A stretch of DNA of 64,000 nucleotides from Paraspadella gotoi (taxonomy: Eukaryota; Chaetognatha), in contig CM119265.1 in assembly GCA_051294375.1 (NCBI GenBank), positions 8,812,772 through 8,876,771 on the forward strand. Reading direction: 5' to 3'. Position numbers and translations under genes: made by a program. The notes beneath the pieces were generated by a model. The model was not told the origin of the DNA. It did no database searches and saw nothing but the letters and a program-made list of their open reading frames with translations. This document shows, piece by piece, positions 32,301 to 40,443 of the stretch; positions within the stretch are counted from its first letter, which is position 1; each line of letters starts with the position of its first letter.

Positions 32301-34067
32301 TATCGCGATTGTTCCAGCCTTGATTCCGAAGACTATTCTTCCCAATTCGATGGCATGCTCATGAGAATTAACAACATTTATAACTTGTCTAAAATGATAC
32401 CCTCCATATCTGATAGTTGCTTTGCTGCTTTTCAAGCTCCCGCGATGGATTTTCAAATGCAGGCAAACCAAGAAAACGATCAAGACTTTGTTATGATTGG
32501 AAATTCTTGTAACAAACTTTCTGCTGATGAGATGTTCGAATCATATGAATCATTAATTCAAGGAGATTGTCAAGAGCACATTGCAAAATGTTATCGTAGT
32601 TTACAAAAGCTTTTGGCGTTCAGGACGATTGAGTACGTTAATTTTTTGATGCCCTATCTTTTGTCCGATTCGTATCTCAGTACCATTGAACGACGTCTCA
32701 TGCACCTTACAAATTATCTAAAAATGGTGTACGAAAACTTGAAAATTAAACTTTACCCCGAATGTTTCTCCGATTTTTTCGTCGAATTGTGGAAACAAAT
32801 TTCATATAGCTTTGAAAATATTATATCAGAAATGTTAGCCATGAATCGAACCTACCCAGGTGATGGTGCCGAAACATTACTCCAGTCCATTTCATATTTG
32901 GTAAAATTTATGAAAAGCTTAGAAGACACGGGTCTGGAACTTGATTTTCTAACCTCAACAATGGATGATAACGTGTTTTTCCTCAGTTTAATGACGTCAC
33001 CCACTCATCAATTGATTATTTTGTATTTGGCCATGGCCGATGTTGACATGTACTCTCAAGCATTGGGACCAAGCCAGGACGACACCCCCAACCGGCCGTC
33101 GATCTTTACTCCCGAATTGCCCTGCAGTCCGGAATACGTGCTGCACATGGCGATTTCGTTGCATCAATTCAGAAAATGCTTCTCCGGGCGACAAATGATC
33201 AACTGGGTCTGCCTCCATCCACTCGAGTCCGAAGTTGTCCGCGAACAATTGGAACCGGGAGAACGAAGATTTGCGAAAAACCTTTGTCAGCGTTTGTTAG
33301 ACTTTTCGGTGATTAAAGTCCTTCCGTATTCGGCGAGTAGGAAACCATCTTCGGAAGGCGCGGATTATGGCGCTTTCGCCCAGGCTTATCCTCAAGTAAA
33401 AGTCGTGTCCTGTGATATGGTGAGTCGCGGTTTCGAAGATACATACGAGTTGGACCCACCTGTCGCTTCTCTAAAGGTCGATCCCAAGTCCGTTCTCGAA
33501 AAGCAAGAGACGGAAATGACGAAAGAGGCGAGAGAGTGTCACGGTGACTACACTCCCTCATCCCCGTCACGATCCACAACGGAGAGCGACTCGAGCCACT
33601 CGGCTCTCAACCTCGATTCCATTCAGGACAGGGACGACGTCTTCTACCGCTTTAGCTGTCACACCTATGAAGATGAGGAGCTCAATTTGTTGGTGGAGAG
33701 CGAAACCGACTATCGCTTCCTTAGCGACTCAGATCAAATTTTGGACAAGATTCGAGACAGGTACCAGGGACAAGGCGAAGGCGGCACGTCTACTAGCGTG
33801 GAGAGAGCCGCCGCAGCGGGATCCATTAAATTGGAGAAGTGCATTTCGAAGGGGATCACCCTCGAAGCGCTCTTGGAGCTAATCTGCGAGCGCGCCCTAT
33901 TGGGGGATAGTTTGGCGAAGAGGTTTCTTCGTACCATGGGTCCCGAAAGTAAACAGAACGCTCAAAGGGCGTTGGAAAAATTGGAAAAGAACTGGAAAGC
34001 TCGAAAGGAGGTTTCCCGAAAAGGACTCTTCTGTTTTCTTTGCCCTCAGCTAGCCGATCAATCGTAA
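29373..34067 (+). CDS. Large intronless gene, helical protein with a DEP-like segment
   Basis: A single open frame of 1,564 residues from ATG at 29373 (a GTG codon lies two codons earlier), with no intron, between intron-bearing genes. I do not recognise it by name. The N-terminal 1,100 residues look mainly alpha-helical, with conserved-looking stretches such as LVYLEHLVGQYGTDLWFLQ and LYDLFMDDVCNFATRSL. A Ser-rich, low-order linker lies at about residues 650-840. A segment with LYPECFSDFFVELWKQI near residue 1,140 resembles the second Munc13-homology helix bundle of UNC13-like proteins. FSGRQMINWVC with RRFAKNLCQRLLDFSVIKVL (about 1,270-1,315) resembles a DEP domain. Both assignments are tentative, and no C2 or kinase motif is visible. 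The codon use is like that of neighbours. Absence of introns suggests an old retrocopy or intron loss; the frame is intact. Confidence 0.8.
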   Translation: MLVLRPPVLSCLREADAFAWLHGGVEGISGDRGVDDAPVLIGVSFLRHSPFLQTIYSHFSELEARKCKVKLAPSQPAATHAVVPLINEDDHSECFWRGVEDVGGVALDPCRRLSEVEWGLFRHAYMAVSYPILGRPQPPSASQSPTDEVIKSSESADEDGGVSGHGKRPDVPYNEEADSVAAIPEETLIDLLRSVFAMSSESFLLHRQKLYEKIGRKTTCKILAEELCNRLFVLENNRHPFYSPGAFLSRNAYDQWQQRERIHITSLFQLFWYQALPSLRNCVPAKLASKHDEYAKLLNMLMKFEQPLDVRRRDNPYSGGRLVRSCLLSSAAQRMLQEFSLRYGIGETYCRLVYLEHLVGQYGTDLWFLQHLGRCVSLFLDRFPSHSSRAIITKSEYEKCVGIVRSLLGDYLPKTFLKLRLFFPENKPKGGVPLLITLVSLSMKMDCFVKNESFSHEALKEFLTERLELTVEYEYRNIRKSTVDQLGRNDSGKIYDAITLNAFLGQMESLAREFDVCYRGEFSPFFDLHLLTCSKLYDLFMDDVCNFATRSLQRLDPRAIDLQIVGLCFKLNQLDEDWSHFIRQDQQRWRKPFFHLMFQWTKVLRFHAIGLILEGLEHDQYKCLEIHPSSLLAQDDSNSLRGRSQFVVSHGSAFTLVNQSKQLMYTPPPPRTPSLAVVTPSLVEQNEEFGPLQNRLPPLTLLNPQKLGSRSESALSVSSSGSENVNMIQFTSRSRGSAFASPQPQEAKYSQSFPKTSESVLLKPVALETRSLVNVGLILDESDNESNQSTPRAVSPELERLNCETKEDEIASFRPLQSLPERQQSVWSNPFISMASIPIDDDLHDILKSNEEIRVQVSSTLVDVYILCLRLINASETFAKSVCPISEALKDNEFFKTIGIERLKMRRNLYLALSQGLSKVIQVYANNLVCMDLCGMNAEEASKLIGKFMVDLLRDEFKSSRIWGCRHDLDFKRTNHYRDCSSLDSEDYSSQFDGMLMRINNIYNLSKMIPSISDSCFAAFQAPAMDFQMQANQENDQDFVMIGNSCNKLSADEMFESYESLIQGDCQEHIAKCYRSLQKLLAFRTIEYVNFLMPYLLSDSYLSTIERRLMHLTNYLKMVYENLKIKLYPECFSDFFVELWKQISYSFENIISEMLAMNRTYPGDGAETLLQSISYLVKFMKSLEDTGLELDFLTSTMDDNVFFLSLMTSPTHQLIILYLAMADVDMYSQALGPSQDDTPNRPSIFTPELPCSPEYVLHMAISLHQFRKCFSGRQMINWVCLHPLESEVVREQLEPGERRFAKNLCQRLLDFSVIKVLPYSASRKPSSEGADYGAFAQAYPQVKVVSCDMVSRGFEDTYELDPPVASLKVDPKSVLEKQETEMTKEARECHGDYTPSSPSRSTTESDSSHSALNLDSIQDRDDVFYRFSCHTYEDEELNLLVESETDYRFLSDSDQILDKIRDRYQGQGEGGTSTSVERAAAAGSIKLEKCISKGITLEALLELICERALLGDSLAKRFLRTMGPESKQNAQRALEKLEKNWKARKEVSRKGLFCFLCPQLADQS

Positions 34068-34372
34068 TATCTGTGATAAAAAGTAAAATTTTATTTTATA
34101 TCTTTGATCTTTAAAGGTGCAATGTGATTATTTTTTGCCGTTATGATATTCTGCGATTTTATCAAAGTTGGGCATATCGTTTTTTATTCACGAAAACTTG
34201 AAAGGTTACGTTATCCGTCCGCAACCCTTTCGATTTTTCATTAATTTCATGGCTAAAATTCACGCTTTGTTTTTCCTACGACTTTTACCGAATTTTCTTT
34301 ATTTATTTTTTTCAATATTCAGTATGTTTTTTGGGGGATAAAACTTTAGAAGAATTTCGTCCCCGTTTCGCT

Positions 34373-34687
34373 ATGGCGTCGGCGGCGAGGTCCATCCAAG
34401 CCGTGAAACCCCACGTCCGAATGATTAGCTTCCCCCAAAGGAGCGGGAGGCAATTGAAATGGACAGGACAAAACGTGGCTCCGCCCGCGGCGTCGATAGG
34501 GTCGACCTCGTCGGGAGGAGGACCTTACGCCGGAGACTCTCTTCCGGATCCCCCCTGGCCGCAGGTCGGCGTCCAACCCAGAGGCTCCGGCATACCCTAC
34601 TCCGACATTCCCCTCAAATATCAGAGAAAACAATTGAGCGACGCGGAAATCGACGCCATCTTGTCGGGCGGAGCCGACAAGCATTGA
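34373..34687 (+). CDS. KGD4: KGD4/MRPS36, 2-oxoglutarate dehydrogenase adaptor subunit
   Basis: A single exon of 104 residues beginning MASAARSIQAVKPHVRMISF. This matches the family's N-terminal signature of xxVVKPHxPxIxFP type, which tethers E3 to the E2 core. The C-terminus, PLKYQRKQLSDAEIDAIL then GG, matches the family's LPxKYRRKxxSxEEM...GG end, which contacts E3. The middle is Gly/Ser/Pro-rich and unlike the human linker. The protein was once listed as mitochondrial ribosomal S36 and is now placed in the mitochondrial 2-oxoglutarate dehydrogenase complex of the TCA cycle. Length equals the human protein (103). An in-frame upstream extension exists, but family comparison favours ATG at 34373. 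A strong acceptor-like TTTTTTTCAATATTCAG ends at 34322, 50 bp before it. Confidence 0.85.
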   Translation: MASAARSIQAVKPHVRMISFPQRSGRQLKWTGQNVAPPAASIGSTSSGGGPYAGDSLPDPPWPQVGVQPRGSGIPYSDIPLKYQRKQLSDAEIDAILSGGADKH

Positions 34688-34926
34688 AAATTCTGGAGTG
34701 AAGTGAATCGCCGCGGCGACTGTGTGTTGACACGTGAATATATATATCTTTAGTATATATTTATTTGCCGACTTTTTCGCGATGTTTATTATCGCCCGGT
34801 CCAAAAGTATCCGTACATTCATTGTCCTGCTCTTGGGATTCGAGATTGCGAAACTAAATTTTTTTTTTTTTTTATGTTTTTCTTATGAATTCGGTCTCTC
34901 AGTTTTAGCGATTTAATTAGACGAAA

Positions 34927-35332
34927 ATGTCGGTGCCGCCAAAGGGAGGGGACGTTATGCTGACGCCATGGGGAAGATTCGCTAAATACCAACAATTTCC
35001 CTGGGGAAAGTTGTAAGTAATTTTTGTTAATTAATGAATTATTTCATGTTTTGCGTCATGTGGTTTCTCTGACCTTTATTCAGAATGGAAAAGTCGGTGT
35101 TATCGAAGTACATGCTTATCGCAACGGGCTTAATTGCCGGTCCAATGTTCTACAAGTTGTATTACATCTGTAACTCTCCTGGTTAGTTTGAGACCAGCTA
35201 TACTTACAACACATGAAATTAATTACTGGAGGGGAAATTATATTTACTTGTTATTATATTTTTTTAGCGGCCGAGGAAGGATGGAAGGAGAGAAGGAAAG
35301 AATACTACGAACCTCACCACGTGAAGTGGTGA
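34927..35332 (+). CDS. 82-residue single-pass membrane protein, probably mitochondrial
   Basis: Three exons (34927-35012, 35084-35181, 35268-35332) join in phase to 82 residues. An aromatic N-terminus (TPWGRFAKYQQFPWGKL) is followed by one membrane span (YMLIATGLIAGPMFYKLYYI) and a charged tail (GWKERRKEYYEPHHVKW). Size and layout are those of small accessory subunits of respiratory complexes or ATP synthase, and the neighbours are KGD4 and COX7C. I cannot match it to a named subunit. An acceptor-like TCTCTCAG lies about 25 bp upstream of the start codon. The function is inferred from context only. Confidence 0.75.
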
Positions 35333-35653
35333 AACCTTGTCTGCCCTCACGAAACTTTGTTGCTGTGTGAACGTTCACAAATGAAAACAAAAATTAAAAC
35401 TTCATCTCGTGCATACGATGATTTTTTTTTTTTTTTTGTGGGAATGGGGAAATTGTCGGAGTTTAGAAAGTTTTTTTTTTTTTGACTTTCGATGTTTTAT
35501 TTATATTTGTTTAAAAAACTTATATGGGTTTATCGAAATTTTTTAATCTCGTTTTTGTTATACTTAAAATGGGATCTTGAATCATTAAAAACATAAAAGA
35601 TTTGTTTTTTCCTCTGACCGTCAAGAAAACAAAAAAAATATTGGATTTGCAAC

Positions 35654-36050
35654 ATGGCATTGGGAATGCAGTCGTTGCGACTCGTCGCACGCAATGCGTT
35701 CACGAACGCGAATAGGAGGGCTTTGCACGTTCACACTGAAGGTATGACGTTTCATTTGTTTCATCTATGGGAATTGGGAATTGAATAGTATTGATAATTA
35801 GTTTTTTAATTTTCATAATCATAATAAGCATAATATAAGGGGTTTGTGAGAAAAAGGAATAAAAGCTAAAAAATATATAGTAACCGAGAATATTCGTTTA
35901 TAACTCCCACCAGGTATCCCGTGTTCGACGCTCCCTTTCCGAACGGATAATAAGTGGCGCCTCCTGGGGTTAATGGTCGCGTATTTCGGATCCGCCTTCT
36001 CCACACCCTTCCTTATGGTCAGGTTTCAGCTTAAGAAGAAGGCCGGGTAA
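35654..36050 (+). CDS. COX7C: COX7C, cytochrome c oxidase subunit 7C
   Basis: Two exons (35654-35741 and 35914-36050), 74 residues. The N-terminus is a basic, hydroxylated mitochondrial presequence ([20 protein letters not shown]). The mature part holds the family hallmark [15 protein letters not shown], then [17 protein letters not shown] and a Lys-rich end. The human counterpart reads YFGSAFATPFLVVRHQL, an almost exact match. COX7C is a single-span accessory subunit of complex IV in the mitochondrial inner membrane. The phase-1 intron separates presequence from mature protein, a common arrangement. It lies 321 bp after the 82-residue gene and 324 bp before UQCRH, all on the same strand. Confidence 0.93.
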
Positions 36051-36374
36051 ATTTCGGCGAAGCTGGCGGTGGAAACGACGGACTGTCTGCGAAGAATTGA
36101 TGGAAACTTTTCAGCGTTGGCGACCTTTTCAAGGGATTTGGCAAAAGCGATATTATTCTTTCTTTCGCTATTTAGAATTAAAAAATAATTTACATGTATA
36201 TACTTAATTATTAATTAACCTTTATTTGAAAATTTTGAAAGGGCAGTAGTCCGTCAGTTTTGTATCATGTAAATGACTTTCTTCAAAATGTGCGCAGGTC
36301 TTAAAGCGGGGGACGCCGTAACGTTCCAGTGTTATAAGATAGAAAAAAAAAACCGTTTGAAAGAAACGAATAAA

Positions 36375-36692
36375 ATGGGGCTTCAAAAAGACGACGACCC
36401 GGCGGAAATCGAAGACGGCTCGGAGGAGCGGGAGGAGCCCGAGGAGGAGGCGGCCGAGGAAGAAGAGGAGGAAGAAGAGGAAGACCTAGTCGATCCCCGA
36501 GACGCTTTGAAGGAAAAGTGCGCCAAGACGCCCAAGTGCCAAGAGTTGGCCAACGTGTTGAGCTCGTGCAACACGCGAGTGGACGGCGGAAGGGTCGCTT
36601 TCGAGGGGGAAACCTGCACTGAGGAACTCCTTAACTTTTTGCACTGCGTCGATCACTGCGTCGCGCCTCAGTTGTTCAAGATTCTCAAGTAA
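36375..36692 (+). CDS. UQCRH: UQCRH, complex III hinge protein
   Basis: A 105-residue frame with the hinge-protein pattern: MGLQ start, a long Glu-rich tract (residues about 15-36), LVDPRDALKEKC, and the C-terminal CTEELLNFLHCVDHCVAP with KLFN-like QLFKILK. The human protein ends [20 protein letters not shown]. The hinge protein links cytochrome c1 with cytochrome c in the mitochondrial intermembrane space; paired cysteines form disulphides. An extra cysteine (HCVDHC) replaces the human alanine. The acidic tract is longer than in human. An in-frame ATG at 36273 would extend the protein, but an acceptor-like GTGCGCAG ends at 36297, so the later start is preferred. Confidence 0.9.
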   Translation: MGLQKDDDPAEIEDGSEEREEPEEEAAEEEEEEEEEDLVDPRDALKEKCAKTPKCQELANVLSSCNTRVDGGRVAFEGETCTEELLNFLHCVDHCVAPQLFKILK

Positions 36693-37032
36693 GGCAAGTC
36701 ATACAATCGCGAGCCCCGTTACCTTTTGAACGAAGGAAGGGCGACGAAGATAATAGTGCGGGAGTCTTCGATAATCGATAGACGATTCTCGATTACTGCA
36801 TCATCAATTTTGATCGACTGAATTGTTTCATATTTTGTGAAATTTGTGGAGTTTGTTTTCGATTAGGAACCGTTAGCATTTAATGATTTACTTTGTCGAG
36901 AGAAATTTTTTAAAAATCTTCATAATCCTTACTTCCATGGCAGATGATGGTCCGTATTAATTAATTGTCATCGCATCGCAGTGTCTCTTAATTTAAAAAA
37001 AAAGCTGTTAAAAATCAGAAAAACGTGATGCT

Positions 37033-37299
37033 ATGCCTACGGACGTGTCGGGCTATTCGGTGGAGCAGAGCGAATCTATCAAAATCCTCCTCTTTAACAT
37101 CATCTTTCTCTCCACGCTGTTGTCATCCTTCGCTTTTTTCGTGCTCATCATCTTTAACACCAACTCTGTGCTGCAGATGTTCTTCGCCGTCACTAGACTG
37201 CTGGTTATCAGCATCATGCTCACGATAATGTTGATCAGTCACCACCTCGTCAAGTGGGTTCTTGACGTGACCGAAATGCCCAAGCTCTTCGTCGAATGA
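37033..37299 (+). CDS. 88-residue two-span membrane protein, unknown
   Basis: An intact frame with two hydrophobic segments, about residues 17-42 (ILLFNIIFLSTLLSSFAFFV and on) and 50-72 (FFAVTRLLVISIMLTIMLI), with a short polar N-terminus rich in Ser/Glu and the tail KWVLDVTEMPKLFVE. I do not recognise the family. The strong coding character (no low complexity, good GC at third positions) supports a real gene. Its stop lies only 108 bp before the C9orf72 start codon with no AATAAA between, so the two could share a transcript. A membrane location, possibly ER or mitochondrial, is all I infer. Confidence 0.7.
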   Translation: MPTDVSGYSVEQSESIKILLFNIIFLSTLLSSFAFFVLIIFNTNSVLQMFFAVTRLLVISIMLTIMLISHHLVKWVLDVTEMPKLFVE

Positions 37300-37407
37300 A
37301 GCTACTCTGCGTTTTTCGGACAAAGAGGCGACGTTTAAAACTTTAGAAAAACCTACGTCTTTGGGCCTTTGACTCAACTCCGCCTTTATCATTCCTTTCT
37401 CCGAAGT

Positions 37408-40261
37408 ATGAGTTCCCGACCGTCAAGGAGGTCGTCTGTGGAATCGCCGGCCATGACTTTTGCCTCCAAGTATCCCGGCGGCGCGAGACAAACTTCCCGC
37501 GAAGACTCGTATTCGTTTTTCCGGTCTGCCGTTCTCACGGCCTGGGACAACATAATGGGGCCCAAAGCACTCTCCCGGTGGTCCTTGCCCAAAGAGGGAA
37601 AGACGAAGCTGGAGGATAGTTTTAAGCTGCCGGGTAAGAAAAAAAATTCAAAACTGAAAGTTCAAAAATTTACTCTCGAATAATTAATAAGAAAATTTAG
37701 GAGGAATTCATTCTTTTATTGATCTTTGATGTTATAATAATTGATAATTAGTATTTTTCTCTAGACAATTCAGCTTTGTTTAATAAGTGTTCAAATTTTA
37801 ATTTGTAATTGTGACGTATCACAAAAAATATTTTTTCTCATTTTTAATATACATGTAATATGTTATATTTGAATATCGTTATTTTGATTTTTACGCACAG
37901 AAACCAACGAGTTTCTTCGATTCATCGCCAATCACACGCTAAACGGCGAAATCTGTCGTGATTTTTCTGGCGGCGACATCGACGTTAAAGTTTCCACTTT
38001 TTGCCTCAACGAAGAGCATGGTTATTACATAATCGGCATAATTTTACTTTGGCCCACTGGGGTTAGCGGTAGCCGACCAAATACAAATTTTAATGGGAAC
38101 AGTATTAAACTAATCCATTATTGGTATTAATTATTGTGTTAAAATATTTTTTTGCAAAAATGTTCCGAACCATGAGTAATTTAAAATATTATATTTTTAT
38201 ATATTTTAAGTTTTTTAATTGATTCTAATAGAGCTCAAAAAGTTAAGCAAAAATGTAATTACAACCTTTTAAAATTTTAATGTTTTATTACTGAAAATTA
38301 GTAAAAACTGTTAAAATTATCTGATGATGATGATTTTTTAAAGTTTTTCCCAATTTTAACCCAATAAATAAAAATTAAATAAATAATTATTAGTGCTTCT
38401 AGCCATTTTAGAAAATTTTGGTCCATTGAAAGTTTTCTCAAAAATGTATGAAGTTTCATTTGGGAAGGTTTCCAAATCAAACTTCTGACCCACCCCATTG
38501 ACAAAGATTGGCCCTACTGGGGTTAAATCTGTTTATAAGTATTTTACTAAAAATTTAGAGAGAAAACAAAAGTTTCTTTGTTTACAAACAACGGGATTTT
38601 TTATTTAAAAAAAAAAACCGGACATTTTTTAATTATTATTAAAATTAGAGTCGAAACGTCCTTTTTTTAATAAAAAAGCCCTTTGTTTGTAAACAAACTT
38701 TCTCTCTCCAACTAAAAACGCAACGAAAAGAAAGTCTTAACACAATAACTAAAAATTTAATGATATTATTGTATTCGACAGGCGGAACTCGTAACGTAGC
38801 TTCGTCCACCTTTGTGTTCGGCGCCGCAGGAGAAGACGGCGCCGACGCCGTTCATTCTCTGGCGCTGCTCTTCGACGCCGAAAAACTTGAGGCCTACTTC
38901 GTCATTCACGATCAAATTTCCGAAAGGTGTGGACTATGGAGCTTGGAAAAATAGATTTATATTATACTTCTGTTAGAATGAAAAAGTTTGTTTAAAAACG
39001 AGATTTATTTTTCAAATGAAACATGTCCATCTGTAAACTCGTTGTTTGTAAACAAAAACAAACTTTCTCTTTTAATTTTAAGCGAAACAAATTTGGAAAC
39101 CCTTTTGTCTACAATGTCAGTCAATGTCAATACTTATGTTGTATTGTTGTTTCTATTATACCATCATCCTCAGAATCAAGCGCTTCGTCGCAAAATACCG
39201 CGTCCTTCGCGAACGCCCTCAATTGCGCGGCACCGCCCTAGACACTCTGACCAACGACGTGGGCCGGCTCCAGGACTTCGTGACTCACTGGCGCCGCGCG
39301 GGTCTTCACTCTCGCGTCGCTTGTGAGGAGACGTACTTCGGGCGGCATCACGCCATCGACGAAGCATTCCTGCGAAAGGCCGTTGTCTCACACCTGGCGA
39401 CGGGCGGCTGTTCGGTCGTCGTCGGGCGCTGTCCGCACAAGGCGAACCTTATGATCGGTATTAAGTTATAATTCAATAAGGCTCTTTGGCTTTGACTTTG
39501 CTTTTCGATTGTTTATTGTATTTCCATACCGTAACTTTTTCTTCTCAGGAACTTTGGCCATCCTTCTTCAACCTCACGAGCGTCGCTGTTGCACTTACCT
39601 TCAGCCCACCCGCTATTTTCCCGGCCTCCAAGTCCAGGGTATCCTCAAAGACTCGGTGGAGTGCGGTGGAGCGTTGACCCAAGACCTGCTGCTTTCCGCC
39701 CCGACGCCGACGACGATCGTGGACATCGACGACTTTCGCATCCTCCGCTCCTCCTCAATCCTCAAACACTCACGCCGTCGCCGCGAGATGCTCAAGCGCG
39801 AGTTGGAGCAGCTCCACGGCGTCGCCCCGCACCTGTTCGAGGAAACGTCTCGGCTGACGATCTTCGACGACAAGTTTGAGAATTTCTCCTTCGACGAAAC
39901 CATCGTTAACGACTTTTTCGCGGGATTGCGACGAATCCGTGAGGAGGCTCCGGCCCCCGACGGCGGAGACAACGACTCCGACGAGAAGATTGAGGACGCA
40001 GTGGTCGGCTTTAGGCGGGGACTCGTGCAACAGGCGCGCGATCTTGTCGACGTCGTTGACGGAACTCTTAAAAACCTCGACGTGGCCACGAGCCTCTCCA
40101 GCGGTGATCCCGTCTCCAAGTTCCTTGAGGCCCGGGGACTAAACCCAAAAGGCGACCTTTCCATCTTGATCTCCACGGCTGAGCGCTTAAGTCCGGGATT
40201 TTGTGAAGTCTTTGACGCCTCATTCGGGGCTTTTTTTGCCAGGCGAAATCGTTCCAAGTAG
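37408..40261 (+). CDS. C9orf72: C9orf72 orthologue, DENN-type protein
   Basis: Five exons in phase: 37408-37633, 37901-38020, 38782-38926, 39174-39457 and 39549-40261, giving about 495 residues (human 481). Diagnostic stretches are AWDNIMGPK (human YWDNILGPR), FIANHTLNGEICR, GGCSVVVGR, YFPGLQVQGILKDS and LNPKGDLSILISTAERLSPG. The N-terminal longin-like part is in exons 1-3 and the DENN part in exons 4-5. Known C9orf72 forms a complex with SMCR8 and WDR41 that acts as a GTPase-activating complex in autophagy and lysosome signalling. The N-terminus has an extra Ser/Arg-rich leader. Intron 2 holds a family 3 repeat. The likely polyadenylation signal AATAAA is near 40,329. Confidence 0.92.
38040..38526. 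mobile_element. Dispersed repeat family 3 in C9orf72 intron 2
   Basis: About 490 bp bounded by similar sequences TTGGCCCACTGGGGTTAGC and TTGGCCCTACTGGGGTTAAA in the same orientation. The interior matches 9,043-9,236 plus 10,022-10,198 (shared GAGCATAAAAAGTTAA-type and GACTCACCCCATTGA-type words). It is noncoding and its class is unknown. Confidence 0.55.
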
Positions 40262-40344
40262 CTAATTTTTTAGTTCCTTTTATTGTTTTTTGGGTTTATT
40301 TTGGTTTATTTTGGAGCAAACCGCCTAAAATAAATTATTAATCA

Positions 40345-40346
<2 letters not shown>

Positions 40347-40430
<84 letters not shown>

Positions 40431-40443
40431 TTCTTTCTCTCTC
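40347..40443. repeat. (CT)n microsatellite
   Basis: About 95 bp of CT dinucleotides with one interruption near 40,414, just past the C9orf72 polyadenylation signal. Confidence 0.95.

Noticed and set aside
39613-40257. 214-residue open frame on the minus strand
   Set aside because: Antisense shadow of the last C9orf72 exon, Ser/Arg-rich, without a family match.
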